A stretch of 64,000 bases of DNA from CAZJLP01 sp964546955 (lineage in GTDB: Bacteria; Verrucomicrobiota; Verrucomicrobiia; Opitutales; Opitutaceae), in contig CAZJLP010000017.1 in the NCBI GenBank assembly GCA_964546955.1, positions 1 to 64,000 on the forward strand, read 5' to 3'. Each line of letters opens with the position of its first letter. Within the stretch, counting starts at the first letter, position 1. Under the pieces are notes generated by a model that saw only the letters and a program-made list of their open reading frames with translations, searched no databases and had not been told where the DNA came from. Position numbers and translations under genes: made by a program. Below are positions 20,901 through 29,603 of this stretch, one piece after another.

Positions 20901-22028
20901 CTAGGATCGCGCCTCGAAGGTCCCGTCGCTCCGTTTGCTTACCCGTCGTTTCAATTCCAGCATCGTCAAGGTGGACGAGAGTTCGGAGACAGACATCTTG
21001 GTCTGCGCGGCGAGAGCATCGAGAGTGAGGAGAGCCCCGCCCCGGAAACATTCGAGAACCCGTGTTTCGCTGGCATCGAGATCGATGCCGGGCAGTATCG
21101 TTTTCTCGCCACTCTTCGGCGGAATCGCGTTGGGGCGCAACCCATCGAGGTAGTTGAGTTCCTGCAGGATGTCGTCGACGCTCGTCAATAACGTGGCCCC
21201 GTCTCGGATCAACTGGTGACACCCCTGGCTGGTGGCCTGGTCGATTCTTCCCGGCACGGCGAAAACCGTGCGCCCCTGTTCCCCGGCGAACCGCGCGGTG
21301 ATCATCGAACCGCCGCTCACGTCCGTTTCCACGACAACCGTCGCGTCGCACATTCCGGCTACCACGCGGTTCCGCATCGGAAAGCTCTGCCGGTCCGCCC
21401 TTCGCCCGAAAGGGAACTCGGACAGCACGGCGCCCTGCTCTTCTATCTGACGGTACAGGGAAAGGTTTTCCGGCGGATAGACGATATCGATTCCGCAGCC
21501 GAGCACTGCCGCGGTCTTTCCACCGACCGAAAGCGCTCCTTCGTGCGCCGCGGTGTCAATTCCTCGGGCCAGTCCGCTGACGATGCAGAAGCCCAGGCGC
21601 GCCAGTTCGGCCGCGAATTTTTTGGCCACCGACTGACCGTAAAGCGTCGTTCTTCGGCTGCCCACGATGGCGATACAGGGGTGGTCGAAGCTGTAACTAC
21701 CTTTCCGATACAGGCCGATCGGAGGATCGTGAATCTCCTTCAGAAGTTTCGGATAACCTGCATCTCGCGTCGTGATGAAAACCGCCCCGCTCTGCGCCAT
21801 CCGCTCCTCTTCGCGCCCCAGATTAAAATGTTCGGTCCAGGCCGCTATCGTCGCGACGATAGCCGGACCGACGCCGCGCACGGCCTCCAGGCGCCGCGAC
21901 CCCGCCGAAAATATCGCGCGCGGATCGCCACCCAATTCCGCGAGGAGCCGGTTGAGCGTAATCGGCCCGATATTGGGCAGGGCATTCAGGACGAGGAATG
22001 CCTGCTGTTCGGTCAAGGTCGCGGTCAT
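20901..22028 (-). CDS. dprA: DNA-processing protein DprA
   Basis: 375 residues. An N-terminal helical/HhH-like region (LTEQQAFLVLNALPNIGP) precedes the Rossmann fold with IVGSRRTTLYGQ, SGLARGIDTAAHEGAL and FPMRNRVVAGMCDATVVVE. A C-terminal winged-helix (about 320-375) follows. DprA loads RecA on incoming single-stranded DNA during transformation. The ATG at 22028 overlaps the stop of the upstream nnr gene (ATGA), indicating translational coupling. Confidence 0.96.
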   Translation of the reverse strand: MTATLTEQQAFLVLNALPNIGPITLNRLLAELGGDPRAIFSAGSRRLEAVRGVGPAIVATIAAWTEHFNLGREEERMAQSGAVFITTRDAGYPKLLKEIHDPPIGLYRKGSYSFDHPCIAIVGSRRTTLYGQSVAKKFAAELARLGFCIVSGLARGIDTAAHEGALSVGGKTAAVLGCGIDIVYPPENLSLYRQIEEQGAVLSEFPFGRRADRQSFPMRNRVVAGMCDATVVVETDVSGGSMITARFAGEQGRTVFAVPGRIDQATSQGCHQLIRDGATLLTSVDDILQELNYLDGLRPNAIPPKSGEKTILPGIDLDASETRVLECFRGGALLTLDALAAQTKMSVSELSSTLTMLELKRRVSKRSDGTFEARS

Positions 22029-23551
22029 GTCGCCCCAGACCGGAGCGCGACGGACAAAAAGTCGAGCAGTTGTGTGGTCTTCGTTGCCGTTTGCCCGTGG
22101 GCCCGCGCCAACTCGTCGGCGGCTCTTCCGTGCCAAACGACGGCGCGGCAGGTCGCGGCGAAACACTCCTGGCGATCCTGAGCGATCACTCCCGCGATCA
22201 GGCCGGCCAGGATATCGCCACTGCCGCCGCGGGCGAGGACCGGTCCGCCAAAAGGTGAATAGCAACTCAACAGTCCGTCGCCGCTGGAGCCAACGATACG
22301 CGTCAAAGTGCCTTTCACGACCAGGATGCGACCGGTCGCTCCGGCGACGGTTTCCGCGCTGCGGCCCTCCGCGATGCGGGCGAACTCGCCGGCGTGCGGC
22401 GTGAGTACGCAGGTGCGCCCAGCCGCCGCGGCCAGAACATCCGGCTGAAGAGCGTCAGCGTCGAGCACGAGAGGACATGTGGCGGACTTTACCAACTCAG
22501 CCGCGAGGAGTCGCGTTTCCCGCTCCGTCCCCATCCCCGGTCCAATCAATAGGACCGACGCTCGCATGCACCGCTCCTGCCATAGATGAAGCCCCTCCAA
22601 AGCAAGCCCGCCCCCAGGAGCAAGAGGCCAACCGACCCACATGGCTTCGGGATGGCGAGCCGCGCAGGCCGCCGCTTGCTCTTCCGGAACGAATGCCGTC
22701 ACAAGGCCCGCGCCGCTCCGGATCGCGGCTTGAACGGCCATGACAACCGCTCCGGGGTACGAGCGTGATGCGCCTACGACCATAACGTGTCCGTATGAAC
22801 GTTTGTCCGAGATCGACGCCCGCAACGATCGCAGAGGCTCCAACGCGGCGAGAGTCAAGATGTGGTCGACCCGTGGTCCATCGTGGGCACCGCCGCTAAA
22901 AAAACCCAGGTCGAGGTACCTCAAGCGCCCGACCCAAGGTCGATTGGTCTCGGCCACGAGGGGCGCTTTCACGCTGCCGGTCGCGTAGGTGAAGTCGGCC
23001 CGAAAGGCAGCACGATCACCCAGCCCACTCGGCAAATCCACCGCGGCTCGAAAAGCGACCTTGCACTCATTGGCCGCCGCGATCGCCGTCGCGTGCGCGG
23101 GATGGAGAGGGGGCCGAAATTGAAACCCAAAGATGCCATCGATTGAAACATCGTATGACGATTCAAATGACGATGCTCCGCGGAGGGCCCGAACCCGGCC
23201 TCGGGCCCCGTGGACGAGTTCCCGCCAGGCGCGGGCCGCGAGAGGGCGCAGGGCCGACTGGCCAAACAAAAACAAGACGTCCGCGGTCAATCCGGGAACT
23301 TTTGCTATCAACTGTCGCGCCGCAACCAACGCGTCGCCGGCATTGTGTCCTTTGCCTGCCAGAACCAACAGGCGTGCGTTTTGGCTCCAGGCGCCCAACT
23401 CGCCATGGTCGCGAAGGATCTCGCGAGCCAAGGCCTGTCCTGCGCTCTGCAGCGCCGCCCATTCTCTTGCCTCGTTCCCCTCGAACAGCGCGTTTTCGAA
23501 CCGAGGCACCTCGTCCATAGCAAGGATGGGATGCGAGAAGGAGGGATTCAC
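22025..23551 (-). CDS. nnrD/nnrE: Bifunctional NAD(P)H-hydrate epimerase / ADP-dependent NAD(P)H-hydrate dehydratase
   Basis: 508 residues with both domains fused. The N-terminal YjeF_N epimerase domain (about 1-215) has AGKGHNAGDALVAARQL. The C-terminal carbohydrate-kinase-like dehydratase (about 225-505) has KRSYGHVMVVGASRSYPGA, LDADALQPD, LTPHAGEFAR and GGSGDILAGLIAGVIAQ. It repairs hydrated NADH and NADPH. The standard GxGNNGGDG loop is read here as GKGHNAGDA, a mild deviation. It lies in the operon between a small membrane protein and dprA. Confidence 0.95.
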   Translation of the reverse strand: MNPSFSHPILAMDEVPRFENALFEGNEAREWAALQSAGQALAREILRDHGELGAWSQNARLLVLAGKGHNAGDALVAARQLIAKVPGLTADVLFLFGQSALRPLAARAWRELVHGARGRVRALRGASSFESSYDVSIDGIFGFQFRPPLHPAHATAIAAANECKVAFRAAVDLPSGLGDRAAFRADFTYATGSVKAPLVAETNRPWVGRLRYLDLGFFSGGAHDGPRVDHILTLAALEPLRSLRASISDKRSYGHVMVVGASRSYPGAVVMAVQAAIRSGAGLVTAFVPEEQAAACAARHPEAMWVGWPLAPGGGLALEGLHLWQERCMRASVLLIGPGMGTERETRLLAAELVKSATCPLVLDADALQPDVLAAAAGRTCVLTPHAGEFARIAEGRSAETVAGATGRILVVKGTLTRIVGSSGDGLLSCYSPFGGPVLARGGSGDILAGLIAGVIAQDRQECFAATCRAVVWHGRAADELARAHGQTATKTTQLLDFLSVALRSGAT

Positions 23552-23569
23552 AAGAAAGTCGTCAAACCA

Positions 23570-24184
23570 TCACGGCGGCGTTTGTTCCGCCGGCAATTTG
23601 GGTGCCGGCGCCGGTGGAGGCTGAATCTGAGGCCGGGGACGATCGAGGGGAGTGGTTTTGGGCGGGGCGGTCTCCAGGTCGAGACGCGGCGCGACCGTGC
23701 CTTGGAGGCGTCGCTCTTCGCGCATCGACTCAGGCTCCGTGAACACGATCGGGGCGTGCGGACCCAGGCCGCGGTCGATCAGGGGGCGAGTCAGGCGAGA
23801 AAGCGTGCGAAAATAATACTTATCCCCGTCGCGAAGCACTTCGACGTAGTCCGTGCACGAATTCGTCTCAGGATTAAAAATCGCAACCTGCGTAGTATCG
23901 AATTCCCACAACGCGTGGTCTTTGTAGGTCTCGAACACATCCTCGACCGCGTACAGCGGCTGACGCAACTCTCCGGGTTGAGGGCGCCGGTCCGGTTCCG
24001 GCTTCGCAACGGAAATGGAATTCGGGGCGGCGGGGACGGTCGCCGCCGTCCGAGGGCGCGGCTCCCGCTGTGTCTGGCGCTGGACCGTGTAGACAAAAAG
24101 GCCCCCGAGGATAAATCCGAGCATCACCCAGGAAGGGGTCTTGGATAACTGCGGCGCCCGCGGTTTCGGTTCGTCGGTATCCAT
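23570..24184 (-). CDS. Hypothetical single-pass membrane protein, Pro-rich ends
   Basis: 204 residues from MDTDEPKPRA. One transmembrane helix near 18-34 (SWVMLGFILGGLFVYTV) is followed by a Pro/Arg/Ala linker, a folded core of about 75-150 (FETYKDHALWEFDTTQVAIF, DKYYFRTLSRLTRP) and a very Pro-rich C-terminus. Family not recognised. The start lies 1 base after the acpS stop, so it is cotranscribed with pdxJ-acpS. Confidence 0.8.
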   Translation of the reverse strand: MDTDEPKPRAPQLSKTPSWVMLGFILGGLFVYTVQRQTQREPRPRTAATVPAAPNSISVAKPEPDRRPQPGELRQPLYAVEDVFETYKDHALWEFDTTQVAIFNPETNSCTDYVEVLRDGDKYYFRTLSRLTRPLIDRGLGPHAPIVFTEPESMREERRLQGTVAPRLDLETAPPKTTPLDRPRPQIQPPPAPAPKLPAEQTPP

Positions 24185-24185
24185 A

Positions 24186-24605
24186 TTATCCAGAGGCGGC
24201 CCTGACCACGGCCGCCACGGCGAACGCGGCGGTATCGGTATGTGAGAGGGATACAATGATGTCTGTCCCGCCCACGTGGCGCAACAGGGCAGCACCCTTC
24301 TCGTCGAGGCGGACCCGCGGCTCCTGGCGGGCGCCATGGTAAATGGAGATAGACCTCCAGCCGAGTTCCGCCCCGATCCCGGTCGTAAACGCTTTCGAAA
24401 CCGCCTCCTTTGCCGCAAAACGAGCGGCGAGATGCTTGTGGGGGAATTTCATCCCGAGGCTGTAGGCACGCTCCTCCTCCGTGAAGACGCGATCGAGAAA
24501 ACGGTCGCCCTGCCGTTCCCAGACACCGCGAATGCGGTCCACGTCGACCAAGTCGGCGCCAAGACCCAGCAGCAGTCCACCCGGAGGCAAGGAAGGGAGA
24601 TTCAT
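24186..24605 (-). CDS. acpS: Holo-[acyl-carrier-protein] synthase
   Basis: 139 residues. GLGADLVDVDRIRGVWER holds the Mg-binding Asp, FAAKEAVSKAFTTGIG the conserved Glu and Lys, and IIVSLSHTDTAAFAVA closes the fold. It transfers 4'-phosphopantetheine from CoA to ACP. It lies 24 bases after pdxJ, the order also known from many bacteria. Confidence 0.96.
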   Translation of the reverse strand: MNLPSLPPGGLLLGLGADLVDVDRIRGVWERQGDRFLDRVFTEEERAYSLGMKFPHKHLAARFAAKEAVSKAFTTGIGAELGWRSISIYHGARQEPRVRLDEKGAALLRHVGGTDIIVSLSHTDTAAFAVAAVVRAASG

Positions 24606-24629
24606 CGTTCGAGAGGAAACAGGACGACG

Positions 24630-25373
24630 TCAGGCATTCATCCGCGACCTCATTTCGCGCACCGCTTCGTCCACTCCGGTAAACAGTGCGCGACTGACGA
24701 TGCTGTGACCGATGTTTAATTCATGCAGATGCGGAAGCGTTCGGAGCTCGGCGATATTCACGTAGTTGATGCCGTGTCCCGCGTTGACGATCAATCCCTG
24801 GCGATGCGCGAGACTGGCCCCCAAACGCAAACGCTCGAACTCCCTGGCCCGCGCCGGGGTGTAATAAGCATTCGCGTACGCCCCCGTGTGCAACTCGATC
24901 CACGGAGCGCCCAATCGGGCGCTGAGTTCGATCTGCGACTCATCCGGATCGATAAACAAGCTCGTGCGAATTCCCGCGGCATTCATGGCATCGACACATG
25001 ACTTCACCCGATCGCGATTTCCCACGACGTCGAGCCCCCCCTCCGTAGTGACCTCCTCCCGATTCTCCGGCACCAAACAGACGGAATCGGGACGAAGCTT
25101 CAACGCGTAGTCGACCATGGCCGCGGTGCAGGCCATTTCCAGGTTGAGACGAGTCTGAATCGACTCCCTCAAGCGACGCACATCGGGCTCCTGAATATGC
25201 CGTCGGTCCTCCCGCAAATGAACGGTGATCCCGTCGGCTCCCGCCCGCTCACAAGCGAGAGCGAACGTCACCGGATCCGGCTCCACCGCCGCCCCAACGG
25301 TCGCCGCCGCCTGGCGATAACGCGCCTGACGGACCGTTGCGCAGTGGTCGATATTGACGCCGAGAAGGATCAT
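24630..25373 (-). CDS. pdxJ: Pyridoxine 5'-phosphate synthase
   Basis: 247 residues. The N-terminal LGVNIDHCATVRQARY, then ITVHLREDRRHI, LEMACTAAM, VCLVPENREEVTTEGGLDV and the closing GHSIVSRALFTGVDEAVREM are all diagnostic. It condenses 3-amino-1-hydroxyacetone phosphate with deoxyxylulose 5-phosphate. It is the first gene of the pdxJ-acpS-nnr-dprA run. The start at 25373 gives the family N-terminus; the frame upstream runs into a repeat. Confidence 0.97.
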   Translation of the reverse strand: MILLGVNIDHCATVRQARYRQAAATVGAAVEPDPVTFALACERAGADGITVHLREDRRHIQEPDVRRLRESIQTRLNLEMACTAAMVDYALKLRPDSVCLVPENREEVTTEGGLDVVGNRDRVKSCVDAMNAAGIRTSLFIDPDESQIELSARLGAPWIELHTGAYANAYYTPARAREFERLRLGASLAHRQGLIVNAGHGINYVNIAELRTLPHLHELNIGHSIVSRALFTGVDEAVREMRSRMNA

Positions 25374-25449
25374 GGTGTGCGGAGGCAGTGCCCAAAGGTT
25401 TGAAAATCGCGGTCGGTGGCAATGCAGGAGTGTGCACGATGGAGATTCG

Positions 25450-25539
25450 AGGTGGAATGCCGCGCGTGCGGGATTGCCGGCGTGCAGCGTTGCCAGGCCA
25501 GCCACATCCAACAGCCCGCCGGGACGGCAGGCTCCACCT
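25450..25539 (+). repeat. Family B repeat (GGTGGA ends, two GC hairpins)
   Basis: About 90 bases starting aggtggaatgccgcgcgtgc and ending ggcaggctccacct, with inverted tips aggtgga/tccacct. It holds an internal agcccgcc...ggcaggct hairpin. It is the same family as 41574-41670 (direct) and 38134-38220 and 39062-39146 (inverted). It sits in the divergent pdxJ-glycosyltransferase spacer, which has no gene. Confidence 0.6.
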
Positions 25540-25672
25540 TTCGTCCAGATTGCCACGTTTTCTGAACCCTCCTCGACCCGCTCATCGCAGCGAGAACCAG
25601 TTGCGGTACGCACGCTTGGCTCTTTCCGTACGCAACCCCCCGCTCCACGCGGTGTCTTCCCGGCAGTCGCCT

Positions 25673-26620
25673 ATGAAACTCGCCGTTGTGATTCCCGCGT
25701 ATAAGGAGAAATTCTTCGCCAAAAGCCTGGAATCGCTCGCCGCGCAAACCGACCGCGATTTCCGCGTCTACATTGGAGACGACGCCAGCCCGCAAGCGAT
25801 AAAACCGATTGTCGACCGGTTTGCGTCGATACTGTCCCTCAGCTATACGCGCTTCAAGCAGAACGTCGGAGCCCGCGACTTAGTGCGGCAATGGGAGCGT
25901 TGCGTGGACTTGATCGGCGACGAAGACTGGATCTGGCTGTTTTCCGACGACGACTTGGCCAGTCCGAATTGTGTCGAAGCGTTTCGCCGTTTCCAGGCGC
26001 AAGGCAAAGGTGAGGTCTGCCGTTTCGCGACCTCGGTCATCGATGAGAATGACGCCCCGTTGAGTCCCTCGCTCCCCTCCCCCGTCCATGAAAGTTCGGA
26101 GGAAATGGCGTTTCATCTTCTTCATTGGCAGCGTGGAAATTCGATGCCGGACCACATTTTTTCCCGGGAGGTCTATCGGCGCACCGGCGGTTTTGTCCAC
26201 ACGCCCTTCGCTCAAGGCGCCGATTGGGCGACCTCGATCCGTTTTTCCCAACGCGATGGGATGCATTTCCTCGGCGACGCTTTGGTCCGGTGGCGGCTGA
26301 GCGGATCGAATATTTCGTCGCAAGTGACCAAAAAACGTGCGGCCACGCTCGCGGGCCACTACGAGTTCATCCGATGGGTGCTCCAGCATTTCCGCTATCT
26401 GCAGAGCGAGGGCCCGCGCCACGGGGTTTCCTACGAGGCGATGCAGGCCGCGGCGCTGTACAATTTAAAGGTCATCATCGCGCGCCACTACAAGGGACTT
26501 CCCCCCTCGCTTTACCCTTTCCACGTTAGATTCCTGAAACGGAACTTCGGCCTGTCCCTTCCGCGGGCTGTCCGCCATCTGGCGGGGGTGGTTTCCGAAA
26601 CGCGCGCCGCCGTCCGCTGA
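25673..26620 (+). CDS. Family 2 glycosyltransferase
   Basis: 315 residues. The GT-A fold opens LAVVIPAYKEKFFAKSLESLAAQ, then YIGDDASP and the DXD-like FSDDDLASPN near 85-93. It probably acts on the cytoplasmic side, transferring a sugar to surface polysaccharide or lipid-linked glycan. Donor and acceptor cannot be told. The start at 25673 puts the strand VVIP at the N-terminus. It is followed 16 bases later by a second GT2 gene. Confidence 0.9.
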   Translation: MKLAVVIPAYKEKFFAKSLESLAAQTDRDFRVYIGDDASPQAIKPIVDRFASILSLSYTRFKQNVGARDLVRQWERCVDLIGDEDWIWLFSDDDLASPNCVEAFRRFQAQGKGEVCRFATSVIDENDAPLSPSLPSPVHESSEEMAFHLLHWQRGNSMPDHIFSREVYRRTGGFVHTPFAQGADWATSIRFSQRDGMHFLGDALVRWRLSGSNISSQVTKKRAATLAGHYEFIRWVLQHFRYLQSEGPRHGVSYEAMQAAALYNLKVIIARHYKGLPPSLYPFHVRFLKRNFGLSLPRAVRHLAGVVSETRAAVR

Positions 26621-26636
26621 GCCGAGCCCACCGACC

Positions 26637-27470
26637 ATGATTTCCATCATCGTACCGACCTTCAATTCCGAGGCACACGCCCCGCGGTGCTTCGAAAGCG
26701 TGCTGCGGCAAACACACCGCGATCTGGAAGTGGTGGCGATGGATGGCGGCTCGACCGACGGCACGCTCGCCTACCTGCGCGGCCTGGCAGAACGGGATCC
26801 GCGGGTGCGTGTGTGGAGCGAGAAGGACCGAGGGGTTTATGACGCGTACAATCAGGGCATCGTCCGAGCGTCGGGCCGCTGGCTTCTGTTCCTGGGCTCC
26901 GACGACGAGCTCCACGCCGAAAACACCCTGGCCGAAGTCTCCGCGTATCTAACGGAAGACTACGACTTGGTGTACGGCAACGTGCTGATGTGCGGCAATG
27001 CCTCCTGGGCTGCGCACGGCACCATATTTAATGGCGCCTACACCACCAAGAAGCTCGGCCGGGTAAATATCAGTCATCAGGCCCTGTTCTACCGTCGCGA
27101 CGTTTTCGAAAGGTTTGGCCGGTACGACCTGCGTTACCCCGTGCTCGCGGACTGGGCTTTCAACCTGAAAGTATTCCCGCAGTGCCGCAGTCGATATATG
27201 GACCTGGTCGTGGCGCGATTCCACGCGGGCGGCCTGAGCACGCAACAGTCCGATCCGGCCTTTGAGGAAGATTATTTCGACCTCGTGCGCGAGTTCTACG
27301 ACTTTGCTCCCTTTCACCCGGTGTTCACGATGTACGCCTACCGGCTGCCGCGGCTCTCGGAAAAACTGCGGCGGGAGCGCCGCTATGGACGCGCACTGCA
27401 ATACCTTGCGCTGCACTGGGTGCACACGACCTTTTTCCGATGGCGGCGGAAGCAATGGTCTCTCGCTTGA
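26637..27470 (+). CDS. Family 2 glycosyltransferase (WcaA-like)
   Basis: 277 residues. MISIIVPTFNSEAHAPRCFE, AMDGGSTDGTLAYLRG and FLGSDDELHAENT give the nucleotide-sugar and DXD motifs of GT2 enzymes. NISHQALFYRRDVFERFG and LADWAFNLKVF follow, typical of colanic-acid-type transferases. It is likely cotranscribed with the preceding GT2. No other polysaccharide genes are adjacent, so this is a small isolated pair. Confidence 0.93.
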   Translation: MISIIVPTFNSEAHAPRCFESVLRQTHRDLEVVAMDGGSTDGTLAYLRGLAERDPRVRVWSEKDRGVYDAYNQGIVRASGRWLLFLGSDDELHAENTLAEVSAYLTEDYDLVYGNVLMCGNASWAAHGTIFNGAYTTKKLGRVNISHQALFYRRDVFERFGRYDLRYPVLADWAFNLKVFPQCRSRYMDLVVARFHAGGLSTQQSDPAFEEDYFDLVREFYDFAPFHPVFTMYAYRLPRLSEKLRRERRYGRALQYLALHWVHTTFFRWRRKQWSLA

Positions 27471-27527
27471 GCTGAAGTTCCGTTGCCATTGACGCGGCGC
27501 TAAAAACGCCAACGCTCAATCGTTCGC

Positions 27528-28244
27528 ATGACTGTTACGCCTCCGGCTGCACGCAAGAACGAAAGCCTGCTCCTCAACCTCGTCTTCAACGTCCTATTGC
27601 CGACGTTGATCCTGATGAAGTTCAGCTCGGAAAAGGCGCTGGGGCCCGTCTGGGGCCTCGTGGTGGCGCTGGCATTTCCGCTGGGGTACGGTGTGTGGGA
27701 CTATGCTCAGCGAAAAAAGACGAATTTCCTTTCGATCATAGGCTTTGCCAGTGTGCTGCTCAGCGGGGGACTGGGTCTGCTCAAGGTGGGCGGAATGGCC
27801 TTCGCGATCAAAGAGGCCGCCGTCCCGCTTGTCTTCGGAGTGGGGGTGCTGCTCTCGGGCAAATCTCCCCGCCCACTTGTCCGCACGATGCTCTTCACCG
27901 ACGCTGTCTTTGACGTGGAGCGGATCGAAGCGGCCGTCGGTGAGCGCGGCAAGCGGGCTGAATTCGAGGCTCTTTTCTCGCGCGCGAGTTATGGCCTGGC
28001 TCTGTCGTTTTTGATCAGTGCCGCGATCAACTTCGCGCTCGCCAGGTATTTCCTGCGGAGCGCGGCTGGCACCGAGCAGTTCAATATCGAATTGGGCAAG
28101 ATGAACTTTTGGACGCCCATTGCCGTCATGGTGCCGTTCATGGTGATCATGATGGTCGTTCTCTGGCGGCTGATCAAAGGCCTCGAGGCGGTAACGGGCC
28201 TGGAAGCCGACGCGATTTACAAGAACCAGCAGAAGAAGAGCTGA
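27528..28244 (+). CDS. VC0807-like integral membrane protein
   Basis: 238 residues with about six hydrophobic segments: LLLNLVFNVLLPTLIL, VVALAFPLGYGVW, FLSIIGFASVLLSGGLG, AAVPLVFGVGVLL, a helix at about 160-177 and a last one at about 195-215 (FWTPIAVMVPFMVIMMVVL). It resembles the VC0807 family, whose function is unknown. A short charged segment near 125-145 lies in a loop. It follows the glycosyltransferases by 57 bases. Confidence 0.75.
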   Translation: MTVTPPAARKNESLLLNLVFNVLLPTLILMKFSSEKALGPVWGLVVALAFPLGYGVWDYAQRKKTNFLSIIGFASVLLSGGLGLLKVGGMAFAIKEAAVPLVFGVGVLLSGKSPRPLVRTMLFTDAVFDVERIEAAVGERGKRAEFEALFSRASYGLALSFLISAAINFALARYFLRSAAGTEQFNIELGKMNFWTPIAVMVPFMVIMMVVLWRLIKGLEAVTGLEADAIYKNQQKKS

Positions 28245-28346
28245 CGGGCGGTCATCCCGACGGGCGCAAGGCCCCGCCAAACGCACGTCCTGGAAATTTT
28301 CGATTTACAACCCGCTTTCCCGCTCTAATTTCAGCCTTCCTCATTC

Positions 28347-28433
28347 GCCCGGATGGCGGAATTGGCAGACGCGCTGGACTCAAAATCCTGTTCTCGAAAG
28401 AGAGTGTCGGTTCGACCCCGACTCTGGGCACCA
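28347..28433 (+). tRNA. tRNA-Leu (anticodon CAA)
   Basis: The acceptor GCCCGGA pairs with TCTGGGC (one G-U) and is followed by ACCA. The long class II variable arm (tgttctcgaaagagagtg) and T-arm (TCGG-TTCGACC-CCGA) are present. The anticodon loop is CTCAAAA, giving CAA. The anticodon stem ctgga/tcctg has a U-U mismatch; everything else pairs. Confidence 0.93.
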
Positions 28434-28737
28434 TGAATGACTCACCTGGGAGGGTGCGGGGATGAGAGGCCGGCGATTTCGCCCCGCCAAAATAATCCCG
28501 TGGCCATATTGAACGAATCGTCAAACGCGCGCGTCTTACTCTGTGTTAGTTACCCGTTCTTTTTGGTTCATAGTTTGTAGTTCAAAGTCGGCAAGGGCGC
28601 CTCGTTAACTTCGTGGCGCCCTTACTGTTTCATGGGCCTCGTCTCGGAAAAACAGGGGCGGGCGAGACAGTGGCCGGTTGGCGTGGCCCTCCGTAAGCCC
28701 TCGACAGGGCAAAAACGGCCGGCTTGGCTTCGCCTGC
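28434..28737. other. Gene-free spacer with one strong hairpin
   Basis: About 300 bases between tRNA-Leu and rsmE with no supported gene. Perfect arms aagggcgcc (28593-28601) and ggcgccctt (28615-28623) surround a 13-base loop, followed by actgttt. It could be a weak terminator or leader structure for rsmE; the T tract is poor. Confidence 0.4.
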
Positions 28738-29493
28738 ATGCCCGACTTCCGCGTTTTTTGTACACCGGCCGAGCGCGACCCGAAAGAACTGCGGCTCTCC
28801 CCGGATGAGTCGCATCACCTGATTAGCGTGAACCGCGCGGAAAGGGGAGCAACGGTCGTCGCCTTCGACGGCCGCGGGAACGAGTGGATCTGCGAACTGG
28901 CAAGTGCGACCAAAACCGGCGCCGTTCTCGCCGTGCGTTTCCGACAGGGGATTAAACCCCTGGCTTATGAAATCACCCTGGGGCAGGCCCTGCCGAAGGG
29001 TCAGTACATGGATGCCATCGTTCGCAAGGCGACCGAGATTGGCGTGGCTCGAATTGTCCCGCTGGAGAGCGAACGAACCCAGGTTCATCTCGACGGCGAT
29101 CGCCAGGACAAAAAGATCGAAAAGTGGCAAATGGCCGCCCTCGAGGCGGCGAAGCAGTGTGGAAATGCCTGGCTTCCCGAGATAGCCGCGATCCAAAACG
29201 CGGCTACGTTCATGGAAGCGAGCCGCGGCTACGATCTGAAGTTGATTGCAAGCCTTCAACCCGGCGCAAAATCGCTAAAAACTGTGCTCAACGCGTTTCG
29301 GGAAAACACGAGTCGGCTGCCCTCGAAAGTGGTGTGGCTCATCGGCCCGGAAGGCGATTTCACGCCGGCGGAAATGAGCACGTCAAAAAGTACCGGCTTC
29401 CAACCGGTTACCCTTGGCCCTCTCGTCCTACGCTGTGAAACAGCCGCGGTGTATGCACTCAGCGTGTTAAGTTATGAACTGCAGAACAGCTAG
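28738..29493 (+). CDS. rsmE: 16S rRNA m3U1498 methyltransferase RsmE
   Basis: 251 residues. An N-terminal PUA-like part with LSPDESHHLISVNR is followed by the SPOUT knot domain: QALPKGQYMDAIVRKATEIGV, ERTQVH, EAAKQCGNAWLP, VVWLIGPEGDFTPAEM and VTLGPLVLRCETAAVYALSV. It methylates U1498 of 16S rRNA with SAM. The ATG at 28738 gives MPDFRVFC. It appears monocistronic. Confidence 0.95.
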   Translation: MPDFRVFCTPAERDPKELRLSPDESHHLISVNRAERGATVVAFDGRGNEWICELASATKTGAVLAVRFRQGIKPLAYEITLGQALPKGQYMDAIVRKATEIGVARIVPLESERTQVHLDGDRQDKKIEKWQMAALEAAKQCGNAWLPEIAAIQNAATFMEASRGYDLKLIASLQPGAKSLKTVLNAFRENTSRLPSKVVWLIGPEGDFTPAEMSTSKSTGFQPVTLGPLVLRCETAAVYALSVLSYELQNS

Positions 29494-29603
29494 CGGTCTG
29501 CGTCTCGTGTCCGCGTGGAACCGCCCGTCGTAGCGAGGGTTCCATAATTTTTCTTGCGGCCCAGATTTCACTTTCGAAGGAGATGTGCCGTTATGTGGGG
29601 TAT

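Noticed and set aside
29385..29420. Repeat-like STGFQPV stretch in RsmE taken as an insertion
   Set aside because: The segment aligns with the normal GF.PV.LG region of RsmE and the protein has normal length.
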